Shown: positions 54,674-64,000, numbered from the stretch's first letter. The stretch: DNA of 64,000 nucleotides from Hyphomicrobiales bacterium (GCA_021775875.1 JAJFHA010000011.1:138178-202177), one strand, 5' to 3'. Program-made: numbers and translations. Notes: generated from the letters alone by a model not told the origin.

Positions 54674-56181
54674 TGAGCGGAATGCCCATTCTTTCCATCG
54701 TCACCTGGCTGCCTGTATTGGGGGCTTTGTTTGTGCTCTCGATCCGGGGAGACAGCGAATTTGCGGCGCAAAATGCCCGCCGCGTGGCTCTATGGACCAC
54801 CACAATCACCTTTGGTATGTCGCTCCTTTTATGGACCGAGTTTGATACCGGCACGGCAGGGTTCCAGTTCGAAGAGCAATATTCATGGCTCGGTGATTCC
54901 ATCACCTATCATATGGGTGTGGACGGCATTTCGATGCTGTTCATCATCCTGACCACGTTCCTGATGCCGGCTTGTATTCTGGCGAGCTGGACCACAATCC
55001 AGGACCGGGTGAAGGAATATATGATCGCGTTTCTGATCCTGGAAACCTTGATGATCGGCGTATTCTCAGCGCTTGATCTGGTGCTGTTCTACCTGTTTTT
55101 CGAAGGTGGCCTTATCCCGATGTTCCTGATTATCGGTATCTGGGGCGGTGCGCGCCGGGTCTATGCCAGCTTTAAGTTCTTCCTCTATACCCTGATTGGC
55201 TCGGTGCTGATGCTGCTCGCTATCATGGCGATTTATTGGCAGACCGGTACGATGGATATTGTCACGCTGCTCGACAAAGCAGACATCCCCGCCGATATGC
55301 AATTCTGGTTATGGCTGGCTTTCTTCGCCTCTTTCGCCGTCAAAATGCCAATGTGGCCGTTCCACACCTGGCTCCCGGACGCCCATGTGGAAGCGCCAAC
55401 GGCGGGCTCGGTCATTCTGGCAGGTATCCTGCTGAAAATGGGTGGGTACGGGTTCCTGCGGTTCTCACTCCCGATGTTCCCACTGGCGTCTGAATTGTTC
55501 GCGCCGATGGTGTTCTGGATTTCTGTGATCGCGATCATTTACGCGTCCCTCGTGGCCTTGATGCAGGAAGACGTGAAAAAGCTGATCGCCTATTCGTCCG
55601 TCGCCCATATGGGGTTTGTGACGATGGGTATTTTCACAGTCACCATGCAGGGTGTTCAAGGCGGTATCTTCCAGATGTTGTCACACGGTATTGTCTCGGC
55701 CGCACTCTTCCTCTGTGTCGGCGTGGTTTATGACCGTATGCATACCCGCGAAATAGCGGCCTATGGTGGGCTGGTTCACCGCATGCCTGTATATGCATTC
55801 ACCTTCATGATTTTCACCATGGCTAATGTGGGCTTGCCCGGCACCAGCGGGTTTGTCGGCGAATTCCTGACCCTTGTCGGCGCCTTCCAGGTCAATGGCT
55901 GGGTCGCGTTATTCGCGACCTTCGGGGTCATCCTGTCGGCAGGCTATGCGCTCTGGCTGTACCGCAAGATGATCTTCGGGGCGCTTGAAAAAGAAAGCCT
56001 GAAGACAATCACGGATATGAATTGGCGCGAAATTTCTTATTTCGTACCGCTCATCGTGTTGACCATCCTGTTCGGTGTCTATCCGGGGCCGGTACTCGAT
56101 GTTACTGCCATGTCGGTTGAAAATCTGATCGAAAATTACCACGCGGCAATCGATGCCGCTCATGCCGTCGTGGCGCATTAG
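54673..56181 (+). CDS. nuoM: NADH-quinone oxidoreductase subunit M
   Basis: NuoM (502 residues) is an antiporter-like membrane subunit. It shows [19 protein letters not shown] near residue 80, [22 protein letters not shown] with the conserved Glu near residue 143, [21 protein letters not shown] near residue 225 and [18 protein letters not shown]. Length is standard. The start overlaps nuoL by one base (TAATG). Confidence 0.97.
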   Translation: MSGMPILSIVTWLPVLGALFVLSIRGDSEFAAQNARRVALWTTTITFGMSLLLWTEFDTGTAGFQFEEQYSWLGDSITYHMGVDGISMLFIILTTFLMPACILASWTTIQDRVKEYMIAFLILETLMIGVFSALDLVLFYLFFEGGLIPMFLIIGIWGGARRVYASFKFFLYTLIGSVLMLLAIMAIYWQTGTMDIVTLLDKADIPADMQFWLWLAFFASFAVKMPMWPFHTWLPDAHVEAPTAGSVILAGILLKMGGYGFLRFSLPMFPLASELFAPMVFWISVIAIIYASLVALMQEDVKKLIAYSSVAHMGFVTMGIFTVTMQGVQGGIFQMLSHGIVSAALFLCVGVVYDRMHTREIAAYGGLVHRMPVYAFTFMIFTMANVGLPGTSGFVGEFLTLVGAFQVNGWVALFATFGVILSAGYALWLYRKMIFGALEKESLKTITDMNWREISYFVPLIVLTILFGVYPGPVLDVTAMSVENLIENYHAAIDAAHAVVAH

Positions 56182-56191
56182 GGGAGGCGAG

Positions 56192-57631
56192 ATGATGACT
56201 GAAACATTGCCCAATCTCGTTCCAGCTATACCGGAAATCATTCTTGGTTGCGGTGCCATGCTGCTCCTGATGCTAGGTGCTTTCAGGACCAAAGATATCA
56301 GCGAAGGCATTTACAGCCTTTGCGTGTTGTTGCTCCTGGTTGCCGGTGCGGTCGTGTTGTTCATTCCGGGCGGCACGCAAGTGACATTTGACGGCGGGTT
56401 TGTTTTCGATGAATTTGCCCGCTTCATGAAAATCCTGACCATGGGCGCGTCTGCGCTCGCAATCATCATGTCGCGTAGCTATTTCCGTGCCGAGAAATTC
56501 TCGCGGTTTGAATATCCGATCCTGATCGTACTGGCGACGGCAGGCATGATGCTGATGATTTCGGCTGGCAACATGATGTCGCTATATATGGGGCTGGAGT
56601 TACAAAGTCTGGCACTTTATGTGGTTGCCGCGATCCAGCGCGATTCAACCCGCGCGACAGAAGCCGGATTGAAATATTTTGTCCTCGGCGCATTGGCATC
56701 CGGCATGCTGCTTTACGGCATTTCCCTGATTTATGGTTTCACCGGATCCATGGAATTCACCGAAATCGCCCATGCAGCCACCAACGATCACGGCAATATC
56801 GGGCTGGTATTCGGCCTTGTATTCCTGCTCGCTGGTTTGGCCTTCAAGGTGTCTGCGGTGCCGTTCCATATGTGGACGCCGGATGTTTATGAAGGTGCGC
56901 CGACACCGGTCACGGCATTCTTTGCTGCGGCACCAAAAATTGCCGCGATGGCAATTTTTATCCGCACCATGATCACAGCCTTTCCAACGATCGCCAATGA
57001 CTGGCAGCAGATTATTGTATTCATCTCGATCGCTTCAATGGTTCTTGGGGCGTTTGCAGCCATCGGACAACGCAATATCAAGCGACTTATGGCCTATTCG
57101 TCCATCGGTCATATGGGCTTTGCGCTGGTTGGCCTGGCGGCTGGAAGTCAGGCGGGTGTTCGCGGTGTCATCATCTATCTGGCGATTTACGTGGCCATGA
57201 CGGTCGGCACCTTTGTCTGCATCCTGGCGATGCGGCGCAGCGACGGCATGGTTGAAGATATCGACGATCTGGCGGGCCTCGGGAAAAACAACCCGATGAT
57301 GGGATTTCTTTTGGCGATGTTGTTATTCTCGCTGGCGGGCATTCCGCCGCTGGCCGGGTTTTTTGGCAAGTTTTATGTCTTCCTCGCAGCCATCGAAGCG
57401 GAGCTTTATACGCTCGCAATCATTGGCGTGTTGGCCAGCGTGGTCGGGGCATTTTACTATCTCAGGATCATCAAGATCATTTATTTTGACGAACCCGCAG
57501 AGCGGTTTGTGCCGATGGCAAGTGAATTACGGGTGATCCTCGGGGTGGCGGCACTCTTCATCATCTTATTTATCGTCTATCCGTCACCGCTGATCTCAGC
57601 CGCTGGAAACGCGGCGTCATCTCTATTCTAA
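56192..57631 (+). CDS. nuoN: NADH-quinone oxidoreductase subunit N
   Basis: NuoN (479 residues) is the third antiporter-like subunit. It has [17 protein letters not shown] near residue 132 with the conserved Glu, [26 protein letters not shown] near residue 220 and [18 protein letters not shown] near residue 300. The frame begins upstream inside nuoM; GGAGG at 56183-56187 supports the double ATG at 56192/56195. birA follows 2 bp after the stop, so the operon runs on. Confidence 0.96.
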   Translation: MMTETLPNLVPAIPEIILGCGAMLLLMLGAFRTKDISEGIYSLCVLLLLVAGAVVLFIPGGTQVTFDGGFVFDEFARFMKILTMGASALAIIMSRSYFRAEKFSRFEYPILIVLATAGMMLMISAGNMMSLYMGLELQSLALYVVAAIQRDSTRATEAGLKYFVLGALASGMLLYGISLIYGFTGSMEFTEIAHAATNDHGNIGLVFGLVFLLAGLAFKVSAVPFHMWTPDVYEGAPTPVTAFFAAAPKIAAMAIFIRTMITAFPTIANDWQQIIVFISIASMVLGAFAAIGQRNIKRLMAYSSIGHMGFALVGLAAGSQAGVRGVIIYLAIYVAMTVGTFVCILAMRRSDGMVEDIDDLAGLGKNNPMMGFLLAMLLFSLAGIPPLAGFFGKFYVFLAAIEAELYTLAIIGVLASVVGAFYYLRIIKIIYFDEPAERFVPMASELRVILGVAALFIILFIVYPSPLISAAGNAASSLF

Positions 57632-57633
57632 CG

Positions 57634-58416
57634 ATGGCGTCGTCTTTCCAGGCACCTGCCGGATATTCGCTCCAACATTTCGCGGAAATCGATTCGACCA
57701 ATTCCGAAGCTCTGCGAATGGCGGGTGCCGGGCATTTTGATCAGAGCTGGATTGTTGCAGATCGCCAAAGCGAGGGGCGCGGCAGACGGGGCAGGGCCTG
57801 GGTTTCCAAACCCGGAAACCTGTATACGAGCTTGCTGTTAAAACCGAAAAAATCATTGGCAGAAGCTGCAACGCTTTCGTTCGTAGCCGGAATTGCCGCA
57901 CACCGTGCAATTCTTGATTTGGTGCCGCAGGCAACCGGTCTCATTAAACTCAAATGGCCCAATGATCTTTTACTGGGTGGCAAGAAGATTTCCGGAATTC
58001 TCGTCGAAAGCAGTACCAGTGGTCGAGACGATAACCCCGCCATCGTGGTCGGATGGGGCATAAATTGCACGGATTTTCCTGATATTGCAAAATTCCCGGC
58101 GACCAGCCTCGCTCATTCCGGCTTAAATATTTCGGCAATGGACCTCTTCAATCAACTAGCGATCCGGTTCGATGAATATTACTGGATCTGGTCGAAAGCC
58201 GGTGGCTTTGCTGAAATTCGCGAGATTTGGCTGGCAGATGCAGCGGGAATTGGAGATCAGATTGTCGTCAGGTTCGCAGATCATGAAAAGAGCGGCATTT
58301 TCGAAGCCCTTGACGCGCGGGGCCAATTGATTTTACGTGAATCAAATAACCAGAAAACGATTGTAACCGCCGGAGATATCTTCTTTTCCGGGGCTGGCGG
58401 CCAATCCCACACCTAG
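57634..58416 (+). CDS. birA: Biotin--[acetyl-CoA carboxylase] ligase
   Basis: BirA (260 residues) attaches biotin to acyl-CoA carboxylase carrier proteins. It has the N-terminal IDSTNSEALRM, the biotinyl-AMP motif GRGRRGRAWVSKPGNLYTSLLLKP (landmark GRGRRGRAW) near residue 48, and KWPNDLLLGGKKISGILVE near residue 107. It lacks the N-terminal DNA-binding domain of E. coli BirA, so it is an enzyme only. It follows nuoN by 2 bp, the order usual in alphaproteobacteria. The next gene is rnj, without the coaX that often lies between. Confidence 0.93.
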   Translation: MASSFQAPAGYSLQHFAEIDSTNSEALRMAGAGHFDQSWIVADRQSEGRGRRGRAWVSKPGNLYTSLLLKPKKSLAEAATLSFVAGIAAHRAILDLVPQATGLIKLKWPNDLLLGGKKISGILVESSTSGRDDNPAIVVGWGINCTDFPDIAKFPATSLAHSGLNISAMDLFNQLAIRFDEYYWIWSKAGGFAEIREIWLADAAGIGDQIVVRFADHEKSGIFEALDARGQLILRESNNQKTIVTAGDIFFSGAGGQSHT

Positions 58417-58434
58417 AAAGATACGGGTTAAAAC

Positions 58435-60108
58435 ATGGCTACCAGAAAAAACGAACTGGTCTTTTGCCCCCTTGGTGGTGCTGGCGAAATTGGGATGAAT
58501 TTGGGTCTTTACGGCTTTGGGCCAAAAGGATCGCGGAAATGGATCATTGTTGATCTGGGCGTCGCATTTGCCGACGCGACCATCCCCGGAATTGATGTCA
58601 TCCTGCCGGATATCCGCTTCATCGAAGAAGAACGCGACAATCTTTTGGGCATCTTCCTCACACATGCTCACGAAGACCATTATGGGGCGATTGTAGATTT
58701 ATGGCCGCGTTTGCAGGCTCCGGTCTATGCAACGCCGTTTTCTGCGGCTCTGCTACGGGCGAAGTTGGTCGATGAACCAGGCGCACCGGAAGTCCCGATC
58801 AAAGACGTTCCGCTTGGAGGGACAGTGGAATTGGGACCGTTCACAATCGATTTTGTGTCCCTGACCCATTCGATTCCTGAGCCAAACGGCCTGATCATAA
58901 ACACCTCCGAAGGGTCGGTATTCCATACCGGCGACTGGAAAATCGATAGCGATCCTCTGATCGGCGAAGGATTCAACCAGAAAATGCTTGAGGCGCTCGG
59001 CAAGCGTGGGTGCCGGGCAATTATTTGCGATTCTACCAATGTGTTCAGAGAAGGGGTCTCACCCACCGAAGGCGAGGTCGCCACTGTTCTTGAGCGCTTG
59101 ATCGGTGACGCCACAAAGCGCGTCGGGGTCACGTCGTTTGCGTCCAACGTGGCCAGGCTCCGCGCCGCAATTCTGGCCGCCGACAAGGCCGGGCGGAAAA
59201 CAATCCTCGCTGGACGTTCCATGTTCCGGATGATCGGTGTCGGCGTTGAAACCGGATACCTTGCCGATATCCCGCCGCTAACCCCCGTGGACCAGTTTGC
59301 CAGCCTGCCGCGCGACAAGGTGATGATATTGATGACCGGCAGTCAGGGCGAATCCCGGGCGGCTTTGGCGCGTATCGCCAGAGACAATCATCCCGATATT
59401 CGTTTCGCGCCGGGCGATCAGATCATTTTTTCGTCGCGAACAATCCCCGGCAACGAGAAAGCCGTGTCCGGCCTGCAAAACGCCCTTGTCCGCAATGGCA
59501 TCAATATTCTTACCGACGCTGACGATCTGGTGCATGTATCTGGTCATCCCCGCCGCGGCGAATTGAGCCAGATGTATGGTTGGGTGAAGCCTGAATTGGC
59601 GATCCCTGTACATGGTGAAAGTCGGCATCTGCATGAGCATGCCCGGTTTGCTAAGTCCCTCGGCGTGCCGGAAACCCAAATCGTTCACAACGGTGATATG
59701 GTGCGTCTGGCACCGGGCCCGGCAACTTTGGTTGATGAGGTGCCTGCGGGACGAATTTACCGCGATGGCCGCATCCATATCAACGAAGGTGATGATGCGC
59801 TTGGTGAGCGGCGAAAACTCTCCTATGCGGGTATGATCGCAATCTCCCTCGTGATATCCGCCAAAGGTGAAATGAAAACGGACCCTGACGCAGTGATTTA
59901 TGGTATCCCCGACGAATTGGGGGATGGTATTTATATCGAAGATATTGTTTTCGATGCGATAGATACAACGTGGCGCACATTGCCGCGTCCGAGGCGCAAG
60001 GATCCCGACACGTTAGCCAAAGCAATACGGGGCGGTGTCCGCTCGGCGGTATCAAACGCATGGGGCAAGAAGACCATCTGCGAAGTGATGGTCAGCATTG
60101 TTTCCTGA
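58435..60108 (+). CDS. rnj: Ribonuclease J
   Basis: RNase J (557 residues) is an endo/5'-3' exoribonuclease for mRNA decay and rRNA maturation. The metallo-beta-lactamase motif THAHEDHYGA (His77, His79, Asp81, His82) is near the N-terminus, followed by VFHTGDWKID and the beta-CASP region (CDSTNVFREG, TSFASNVARLR, MTGSQGE). The C-terminal HVSGHPRRGELSQM contains the motif C histidine. Length matches alphaproteobacterial RNase J. It lies 18 bp after birA. Confidence 0.95.
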   Translation: MATRKNELVFCPLGGAGEIGMNLGLYGFGPKGSRKWIIVDLGVAFADATIPGIDVILPDIRFIEEERDNLLGIFLTHAHEDHYGAIVDLWPRLQAPVYATPFSAALLRAKLVDEPGAPEVPIKDVPLGGTVELGPFTIDFVSLTHSIPEPNGLIINTSEGSVFHTGDWKIDSDPLIGEGFNQKMLEALGKRGCRAIICDSTNVFREGVSPTEGEVATVLERLIGDATKRVGVTSFASNVARLRAAILAADKAGRKTILAGRSMFRMIGVGVETGYLADIPPLTPVDQFASLPRDKVMILMTGSQGESRAALARIARDNHPDIRFAPGDQIIFSSRTIPGNEKAVSGLQNALVRNGINILTDADDLVHVSGHPRRGELSQMYGWVKPELAIPVHGESRHLHEHARFAKSLGVPETQIVHNGDMVRLAPGPATLVDEVPAGRIYRDGRIHINEGDDALGERRKLSYAGMIAISLVISAKGEMKTDPDAVIYGIPDELGDGIYIEDIVFDAIDTTWRTLPRPRRKDPDTLAKAIRGGVRSAVSNAWGKKTICEVMVSIVS

Positions 60109-60129
60109 ATAACAGCTCTGGAGAATAAA

Positions 60130-60534
60130 ATGATTGGTCGATTGAACCATGTGGCAATTGCGGTATCTGATATAGCAGCTGCTGCTAAAATCTATTCGGG
60201 TACCCTTGGCGCAAAAGTAACAGCCCCTGTGCCGCAGCCAGATCACGGGGTTACAACTGTATTTGTGGAACTCCCCAATACAAAGATCGAGTTGCTGGAG
60301 CCGCTTGGTGAAAATTCACCAATTGCGGCATTTCTGGAGCGCAATACCAGCGGCGGCGTCCATCATCTTTGTTATGAAGTGGAAGATATTCTGGTGGCAC
60401 GTGACAAACTGGTTGCCGAAGGCGCCCGGGTTCTGGGTGATGGCAATCCTAAAATGGGTGCCCACAACAAGCTCATATTGTTTTTGCACCCAAAAGACTT
60501 TTGCGGCACCCTTGTTGAACTCGAACAGGTTTGA
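60130..60534 (+). CDS. mce: Methylmalonyl-CoA epimerase
   Basis: This 134-residue vicinal-oxygen-chelate enzyme interconverts (R)- and (S)-methylmalonyl-CoA in propionyl-CoA breakdown. It starts IGRLNHVAIAVSDIAAAAKIY with the metal-ligand His, then has TTVFVELPNTKIELLEP, SGGVHHLCYEVEDI with the second His ligand, and the C-terminal LVELEQ with the Glu ligand. It lies 21 bp after rnj and 9 bp before the DUF1467 gene. Confidence 0.94.
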   Translation: MIGRLNHVAIAVSDIAAAAKIYSGTLGAKVTAPVPQPDHGVTTVFVELPNTKIELLEPLGENSPIAAFLERNTSGGVHHLCYEVEDILVARDKLVAEGARVLGDGNPKMGAHNKLILFLHPKDFCGTLVELEQV

Positions 60535-60543
60535 GGTAGCGTC

Positions 60544-60813
60544 ATGTCCCTGACCAGCTCTCTGGCTATATTTTTCATTATCTGGTGGGTGGTTCTGTTT
60601 GCCGTTCTCCCTTGGGGCGTTCGTACCCAGGCAGAAGACGGTGAGGTGGTTCCAGGCTCAGCACCAAGCGCCCCGTCGCGCCCTCAAATGAAGCGCAAAA
60701 TTTTCACCACCACAATCATAGCGGCAATTATTTTCACGATATTCTATACAGCCCGGGTCAATGGATGGGTTTCGCTGGATTCGTTTCCGTTCATGCCTAC
60801 TCGGAATTTTTAG
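60544..60813 (+). CDS. DUF1467 family membrane protein
   Basis: The predicted 89-residue protein has two membrane helices (about 5-24 and 53-70). The first helix ends in the family motif WWVVLFAVLPWGVRTQ and is followed by an acidic, Pro-rich loop (EDGEVVPGSAPSAPSRP). DUF1467 genes sit between mce and proS in many alphaproteobacteria; the function is unknown. It is co-transcribed with mce. No plus-strand terminator is obvious after it. Confidence 0.85.
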   Translation: MSLTSSLAIFFIIWWVVLFAVLPWGVRTQAEDGEVVPGSAPSAPSRPQMKRKIFTTTIIAAIIFTIFYTARVNGWVSLDSFPFMPTRNF

Positions 60814-60815
60814 GT

Positions 60816-60842
60816 AAAAAAAGCGAGACCCGAAAGCCTCGC
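60816..60842 (-). terminator. Orphan minus-strand intrinsic terminator
   Basis: The stem is 60823-60829 with 60836-60842 (7 bp including one G-U, 6-base loop), followed by seven U. It starts 3 bp beyond the DUF1467 stop on the opposite strand. In the plus direction the stem has an A-C mismatch and no T tract, so it serves only minus-strand transcription. Confidence 0.75.
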
Positions 60843-60951
60843 CAAATCCAGTTTTCAGGATATTACCTGAAAATTCCGGCCCTCCCTAAACCTGAGCCGT
60901 AGCATATTGATTATGCTTTTAAGCTGACATTCAAGAACGTCAGCCCTCGAT
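60816..60951 (-). ncRNA. Candidate small RNA (structured, with its own intrinsic terminator)
   Basis: The 349 bp gap 60814-61162 contains no gene on either strand. Reading minus, a 7 bp stem (GCGAGGC with GTCTCGC, loop TTTCGG) is followed directly by seven T, a canonical terminator, yet no minus-strand gene lies upstream. Before it are a TTTTCAGG/CCTGAAAA hairpin (60852-60873), hairpins AGCATA/TATGCT and GCTGAC/GTCAGC (near 60901-60945), and a TTCCGGC/GCCGGAA pairing that encloses the last two. ATGACA (60986-60981), a 17 bp spacer and TAGGTT (60963-60958) form a fair promoter. Predicted RNA length is about 135 bases. The RNA family is unknown; 6S RNA should be tested. Confidence 0.5.
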
Positions 60952-61162
60952 TGCCGGAACCTAGAGCATCGCCACCAATTTGTCATCATTTTCCTGAACA
61001 TGGTATTGTTTTGTTACCCGATTGTAACGCGTTCTGGTATGGCACTACAGGAAACCCATGTGATATGGATCATTCTGGCCGCTTCGTGCCGCCGATTCAT
61101 GCTACCGATTTTTGAATGAAGCCTTGAGCGGAAAGCAAACCTGACCTGATGAGCCAGACCTT

Positions 61163-62488
61163 ATGAGATTGACTGATTATTTTTTGCCAACCCTGAGGGA
61201 AAATCCCAAGGAGGCGGAGATCGTATCGCACACGCTAATGTTGCGGGCGGGAATGGTGCGCCAGGAAACGGCGGGTATTTATTCGTGGCTGCCGCTTGGC
61301 TTTAATGTCATGAAAAAAATCGAGCAGATTGTCCGCGAAGAACAGAACCGGGCAGGCTTTGTTGAAATATTGATGCCGACCATCCAGCCTGCTGATCTCT
61401 GGAAATCCAGCGGCCGTTATGAAGATTACGGCAAGGAGATGCTGCGGATCCGGGATCGCCACGACCGCGAAATGTTGTACGGGCCAACCAACGAAGAGAT
61501 GATCACCGAGATATCCAAGATGGGCGTGCGCTCGTACCGCGACCTGCCGACACGGCTTTATCATATCCAGTGGAAATTCCGCGACGAAGTGCGCCCCCGG
61601 TTCGGGGTCATGCGGGGTCGGGAATTCCTGATGAAGGATGCCTATTCCATAGATATCGATAAAGAGGCAGCACGCCGCTCCTATTATCGCCAATTCATTG
61701 CCTATCTTCGCACATTCGAGCGGATGGGCCTCAAGGCGATTCCGATGGCTGCCGATAGCGGACCGATTGGCGGCGATATGAGCCACGAATTTGTCATCCT
61801 GGCCGATACCGGTGAGAGCGCGGTTTTTTGTGACCGCGACCTGGTGGACATGCCGGTGCCTGCTGACGATATTGGTTATGACGATGATCTGGAAGCGGTT
61901 GCCGCTGCTTGGACATCGAAATACGCCGCAACCGATGAAAAGCACGATGAGGCAAAGTTCGTGGCGGACGTTCCTGAAGAGCGCCGCGTCAGCGCACGCG
62001 GCATCGAGGTCGGCCATATTTTCTATTTCGGGACAAAATATTCTGACGCCATGGGCGCGTCTGTCCAAAATGCAGACGGCAAGGCGACGCCGTTTGAAAT
62101 GGGCTCATACGGTATCGGTGTATCCCGCCTGGTGGCTGGTATTATCGAGGCCAATCACGATGAAGCCGGAATCATCTGGCCAGAATCCGTCGCGCCATTC
62201 CATGTGGGTCTCATCAACTTGAAGGTCGGTGATAGCGAGACCGATGAAGCCTGCAACGCATTTTACCAGAATCTTGAAAATGCCGGTGTCGATGTTCTTT
62301 ATGACGACACCGATGAGCGCGCCGGCGGCAAGTTCAAAAACATGGATTTGATCGGGTTGCCGTGGCAATTGATTGTCGGGCCACGCGGTATTAAATCCGG
62401 CGAAGTTGAAGTGAAAAACCGCGCCAGTGGCGAACGCTTTAACCTAAGTCCGGATGCCGCCCTCAACATGCTCACATCCCGGAAATGA
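61163..62488 (+). CDS. proS: Prolyl-tRNA synthetase (short alphaproteobacterial type)
   Basis: This 441-residue class II synthetase charges tRNA-Pro. Motif 1 region is [18 protein letters not shown] near residue 31, motif 2 is [25 protein letters not shown] near residue 138, and motif 3 is [14 protein letters not shown] near residue 312, followed by the anticodon-binding domain. E. coli ProRS is about 570 residues with an editing insertion between motifs 2 and 3; that insertion is missing, as in other alphaproteobacterial and mitochondrial-type ProRS, so Ala-tRNA-Pro clearance must depend on a free-standing editing protein. lolC starts 4 bp after the stop. Confidence 0.95.
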   Translation: MRLTDYFLPTLRENPKEAEIVSHTLMLRAGMVRQETAGIYSWLPLGFNVMKKIEQIVREEQNRAGFVEILMPTIQPADLWKSSGRYEDYGKEMLRIRDRHDREMLYGPTNEEMITEISKMGVRSYRDLPTRLYHIQWKFRDEVRPRFGVMRGREFLMKDAYSIDIDKEAARRSYYRQFIAYLRTFERMGLKAIPMAADSGPIGGDMSHEFVILADTGESAVFCDRDLVDMPVPADDIGYDDDLEAVAAAWTSKYAATDEKHDEAKFVADVPEERRVSARGIEVGHIFYFGTKYSDAMGASVQNADGKATPFEMGSYGIGVSRLVAGIIEANHDEAGIIWPESVAPFHVGLINLKVGDSETDEACNAFYQNLENAGVDVLYDDTDERAGGKFKNMDLIGLPWQLIVGPRGIKSGEVEVKNRASGERFNLSPDAALNMLTSRK

Positions 62489-62492
62489 TCTT

Positions 62493-63758
62493 ATGAAGAA
62501 TGCTGGTACAACACCCTTTGCGGGATTTGAATGGATGCTTGCGCTGCGCTATTTGCGGGCGCGCCGTCGCGAAGGGTTTATTTCGGTCATTGCCGGGTTT
62601 TCGTTTCTGGGCATCGTGCTCGGGGTCGCGACCCTGATTATCGTTATGGCCGTCATGAATGGTTTTAGAATAGAGTTGCTGGACAAAATTCTTGGCCTCA
62701 ATGGCCATATGGTGGTGCAGGTTTCGGATTCTTCGTTTGAAGATTTTGAAGAACTTTCCGCCCGCCTTGAATCCATAACGGGCGTAAATGCAGCTATTCC
62801 TCTGGTCGAAGGACAAGTGTTGGCGTCAACCAATTTTGGATCAACAGGTGCATTGGTTCGGGGCTTGCGCGAAGTTGACCTTGCCCGTTTAACCAGCATT
62901 TCAAGCAATGTGAAAGCTGGCTCACTGGAAGGGTTCGATACCAATGGCGGGGTTATATTGGGTTCAAGACTGGCCCAGTCGCTCGGCCTGATCACAGGTG
63001 AAGAAGTCAGCTTGATCTCACCGCGCGGTGCCATCACACCTTTTGGTGTGACGCCGCGCGTAAAGCGGTACCGGGTTGACGCTATATTCGAAGTTGGCAT
63101 GTCAGAATATGACGCCACTTTTGTTTTTATGCCGCTCGCAGAAGCCCAACTGTTTTTCAATAAAGGGGCGGGGGTCAGCGCTCTCGAAGTTATGGTCGAT
63201 GAACCCGATCGCATGGATCATTATAGGCTGGAGGTGGAGGAAGCGGCAGCGCGACCGATTTTCATTATCGATTGGCGACAGCGCAATCAGACATTTTTTA
63301 CAGCCCTCGAAGTGGAACGAAACGTCATGTTCCTGATCTTGACGCTGATCGTGCTTGTTGCTGCTCTGAACATCATTTCCGGCCTCATTATGCTGGTTAA
63401 GGACAAGGGGCAGGATATTGCGATCCTACGAACGATGGGCGCCACACGCGGGGCGATCATGAGAGTATTTTTTATCACCGGAGCCAGTATTGGCGTGGTC
63501 GGGACATTTTCCGGATTGCTTCTGGGAATGGTAGTGTGTTGGAACATCGACCATATTCAACAAGCTATTTCGTTCATCACCAATACAAATGTTTTCTCGC
63601 CAGAACTCTATTATCTGAGCAAATTACCAGCCGTGATTGATACGGAAGAAGTGACGATGGTGGTGTTCCTGTCGCTTGTTTTGGCGTTGATCGCGACCCT
63701 TTATCCGGCCTGGCGGGCCGCTAAACTGGATCCTGTGGAAGCGCTTCGTTATGAATAG
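62493..63758 (+). CDS. lolC: Lipoprotein-releasing ABC transporter permease (LolC/LolE family)
   Basis: This 421-residue permease extracts outer-membrane lipoproteins from the inner membrane with LolD. It has an N-terminal helix (GFISVIAGFSFLGIVLGVATLIIVMAVMNGF region, residues 30-58), a large periplasmic domain (about 60-270) and three C-terminal helices, with the conserved ILRTMGATRGAIMRVFF coupling segment near residue 320 and the closing PAWRAAKLDPVEALRYE. The frame runs upstream; the ATG at 62493 is 4 bp after proS. It overlaps lolD by 8 bp. Many alphaproteobacteria have a single LolC/E-type (LolF) permease, which this may be. Confidence 0.93.
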   Translation: MKNAGTTPFAGFEWMLALRYLRARRREGFISVIAGFSFLGIVLGVATLIIVMAVMNGFRIELLDKILGLNGHMVVQVSDSSFEDFEELSARLESITGVNAAIPLVEGQVLASTNFGSTGALVRGLREVDLARLTSISSNVKAGSLEGFDTNGGVILGSRLAQSLGLITGEEVSLISPRGAITPFGVTPRVKRYRVDAIFEVGMSEYDATFVFMPLAEAQLFFNKGAGVSALEVMVDEPDRMDHYRLEVEEAAARPIFIIDWRQRNQTFFTALEVERNVMFLILTLIVLVAALNIISGLIMLVKDKGQDIAILRTMGATRGAIMRVFFITGASIGVVGTFSGLLLGMVVCWNIDHIQQAISFITNTNVFSPELYYLSKLPAVIDTEEVTMVVFLSLVLALIATLYPAWRAAKLDPVEALRYE

Positions 63759-64000
63759 CCCTGCGCTAAAAGTGGCGCTCAAACTGGATAATGTAAGGCG
63801 TTCTTTTACCCAGGGCCCCCGTACCATTGAAGTGCTGCGCGGACTTATACTTGATTTGCATGCGGGTGAAACAATAGCGCTGGTTGGTCCATCAGGCGCT
63901 GGCAAATCAACTTTGTTGCAAATTGCAGGGCTATTGGAACCGCCATCCTCGGGCAAGGTGTTCGTTGACGGCGAAGATTGCAGTTTCATGTCCGATGCTG
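63751..64000 (+). CDS. lolD: Lipoprotein-releasing ABC transporter ATPase LolD (3' end outside window)
   Basis: The first 83 codons are visible. The protein begins MNSPALKVALKLDNVRRSF, and Walker A GPSGAGKSTLL lies near residue 46, followed by GLLEPPSSGKVFVDGED, the standard LolD/MacB-type pattern. The ATG at 63751 lies inside the lolC end (8 bp overlap), so permease and ATPase are coupled. The signature and Walker B motifs lie beyond the window. Confidence 0.92.
   Translation, partial: MNSPALKVALKLDNVRRSFTQGPRTIEVLRGLILDLHAGETIALVGPSGAGKSTLLQIAGLLEPPSSGKVFVDGEDCSFMSDA

Noticed and set aside
60852-60873. TTTTCAGG/CCTGAAAA hairpin as the plus-strand terminator of the mce-DUF1467 transcript
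   Set aside because: It is not followed by a T tract in the plus direction; it fits better as an internal stem of the proposed minus-strand RNA.

Overview
This 64 kb window is a stretch of chromosome from an alphaproteobacterium of medium GC content. The evidence for the group is the gene content and order: a suf cluster that opens with a NifS-like cysteine desulfurase, glnB-glnA behind a sigma-54 promoter, the clpP-clpX-lon-hupB block, a complete nuoA-N operon followed by birA, RNase J, methylmalonyl-CoA epimerase and a DUF1467 protein, then a short-type proS and lolCD. I cannot name the genus from sequence alone. Nearly everything is vertically inherited housekeeping DNA. I see no insertion sequence, prophage, integrase or CRISPR array.

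Layout. 1-6.4 kb: end of a large AsmA/YhdP-like envelope protein, tyrS, anmK and an alpha/beta hydrolase. 6.8-14.1 kb: the Fe-S assembly operon (cysteine desulfurase, sufB, sufC, sufD, sufS, a SufT-like DUF59 protein, an A-type carrier) with a small TfoX-domain protein at its end. 14.1-20.4 kb (minus strand): a diguanylate cyclase, an RhlE-type RNA helicase, a small secreted protein, a HAD hydrolase and parE. 20.7-23.9 kb: less conserved genes (small membrane protein, acyltransferase, hotdog thioesterase, methyltransferase). 24.1-26.2 kb (minus strand): glnBA nitrogen control. 26.2-29.5 kb: NAD(P)HX repair enzyme, tRNA-Leu(UAG), trigger factor. 29.6-33.3 kb: a DUF1127 protein, a LysR regulator, an MFS transporter, a class II aldolase and the frameshifted remains of a TfoX-like gene. 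33.5-38.9 kb: the proteolysis block clpP, clpX, lon and hupB. 39.1-41.9 kb: tRNA-Val(UAC), a CitE-like lyase overlapping a beta-hydroxyacid dehydrogenase, tRNA-Asp(GUC) and a small membrane protein. 42.1-57.6 kb: all fourteen complex I genes in order, with three extra genes inserted (a FlK-type thioesterase between nuoC and nuoD, and small membrane proteins between nuoE/nuoF and nuoH/nuoI). 57.6-64 kb: birA, rnj, mce, a DUF1467 gene, proS, lolC and the start of lolD.

Most informative unexplained signals. (1) The 349 bp gap before proS holds a canonical intrinsic terminator on the minus strand with no minus-strand gene feeding it. Upstream of it lie a multi-hairpin element and a plausible promoter, so this looks like an unannotated small RNA. 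(2) The nuo operon carries translationally coupled extra genes, including one whose Thr42/Glu50/His76 match the catalytic triad of fluoroacetyl-CoA thioesterase. (3) A TfoX pseudogene with two frameshifts lies upstream of the aldolase gene. (4) glnB has a near-perfect sigma-54 promoter with an NtrC-like site, and there is a hairpin between glnB and glnA. (5) The suf operon lacks the usual Rrf2/IscR gene, and coaX is absent between birA and rnj. I did not find a clearly new multi-gene defence or metabolic system.
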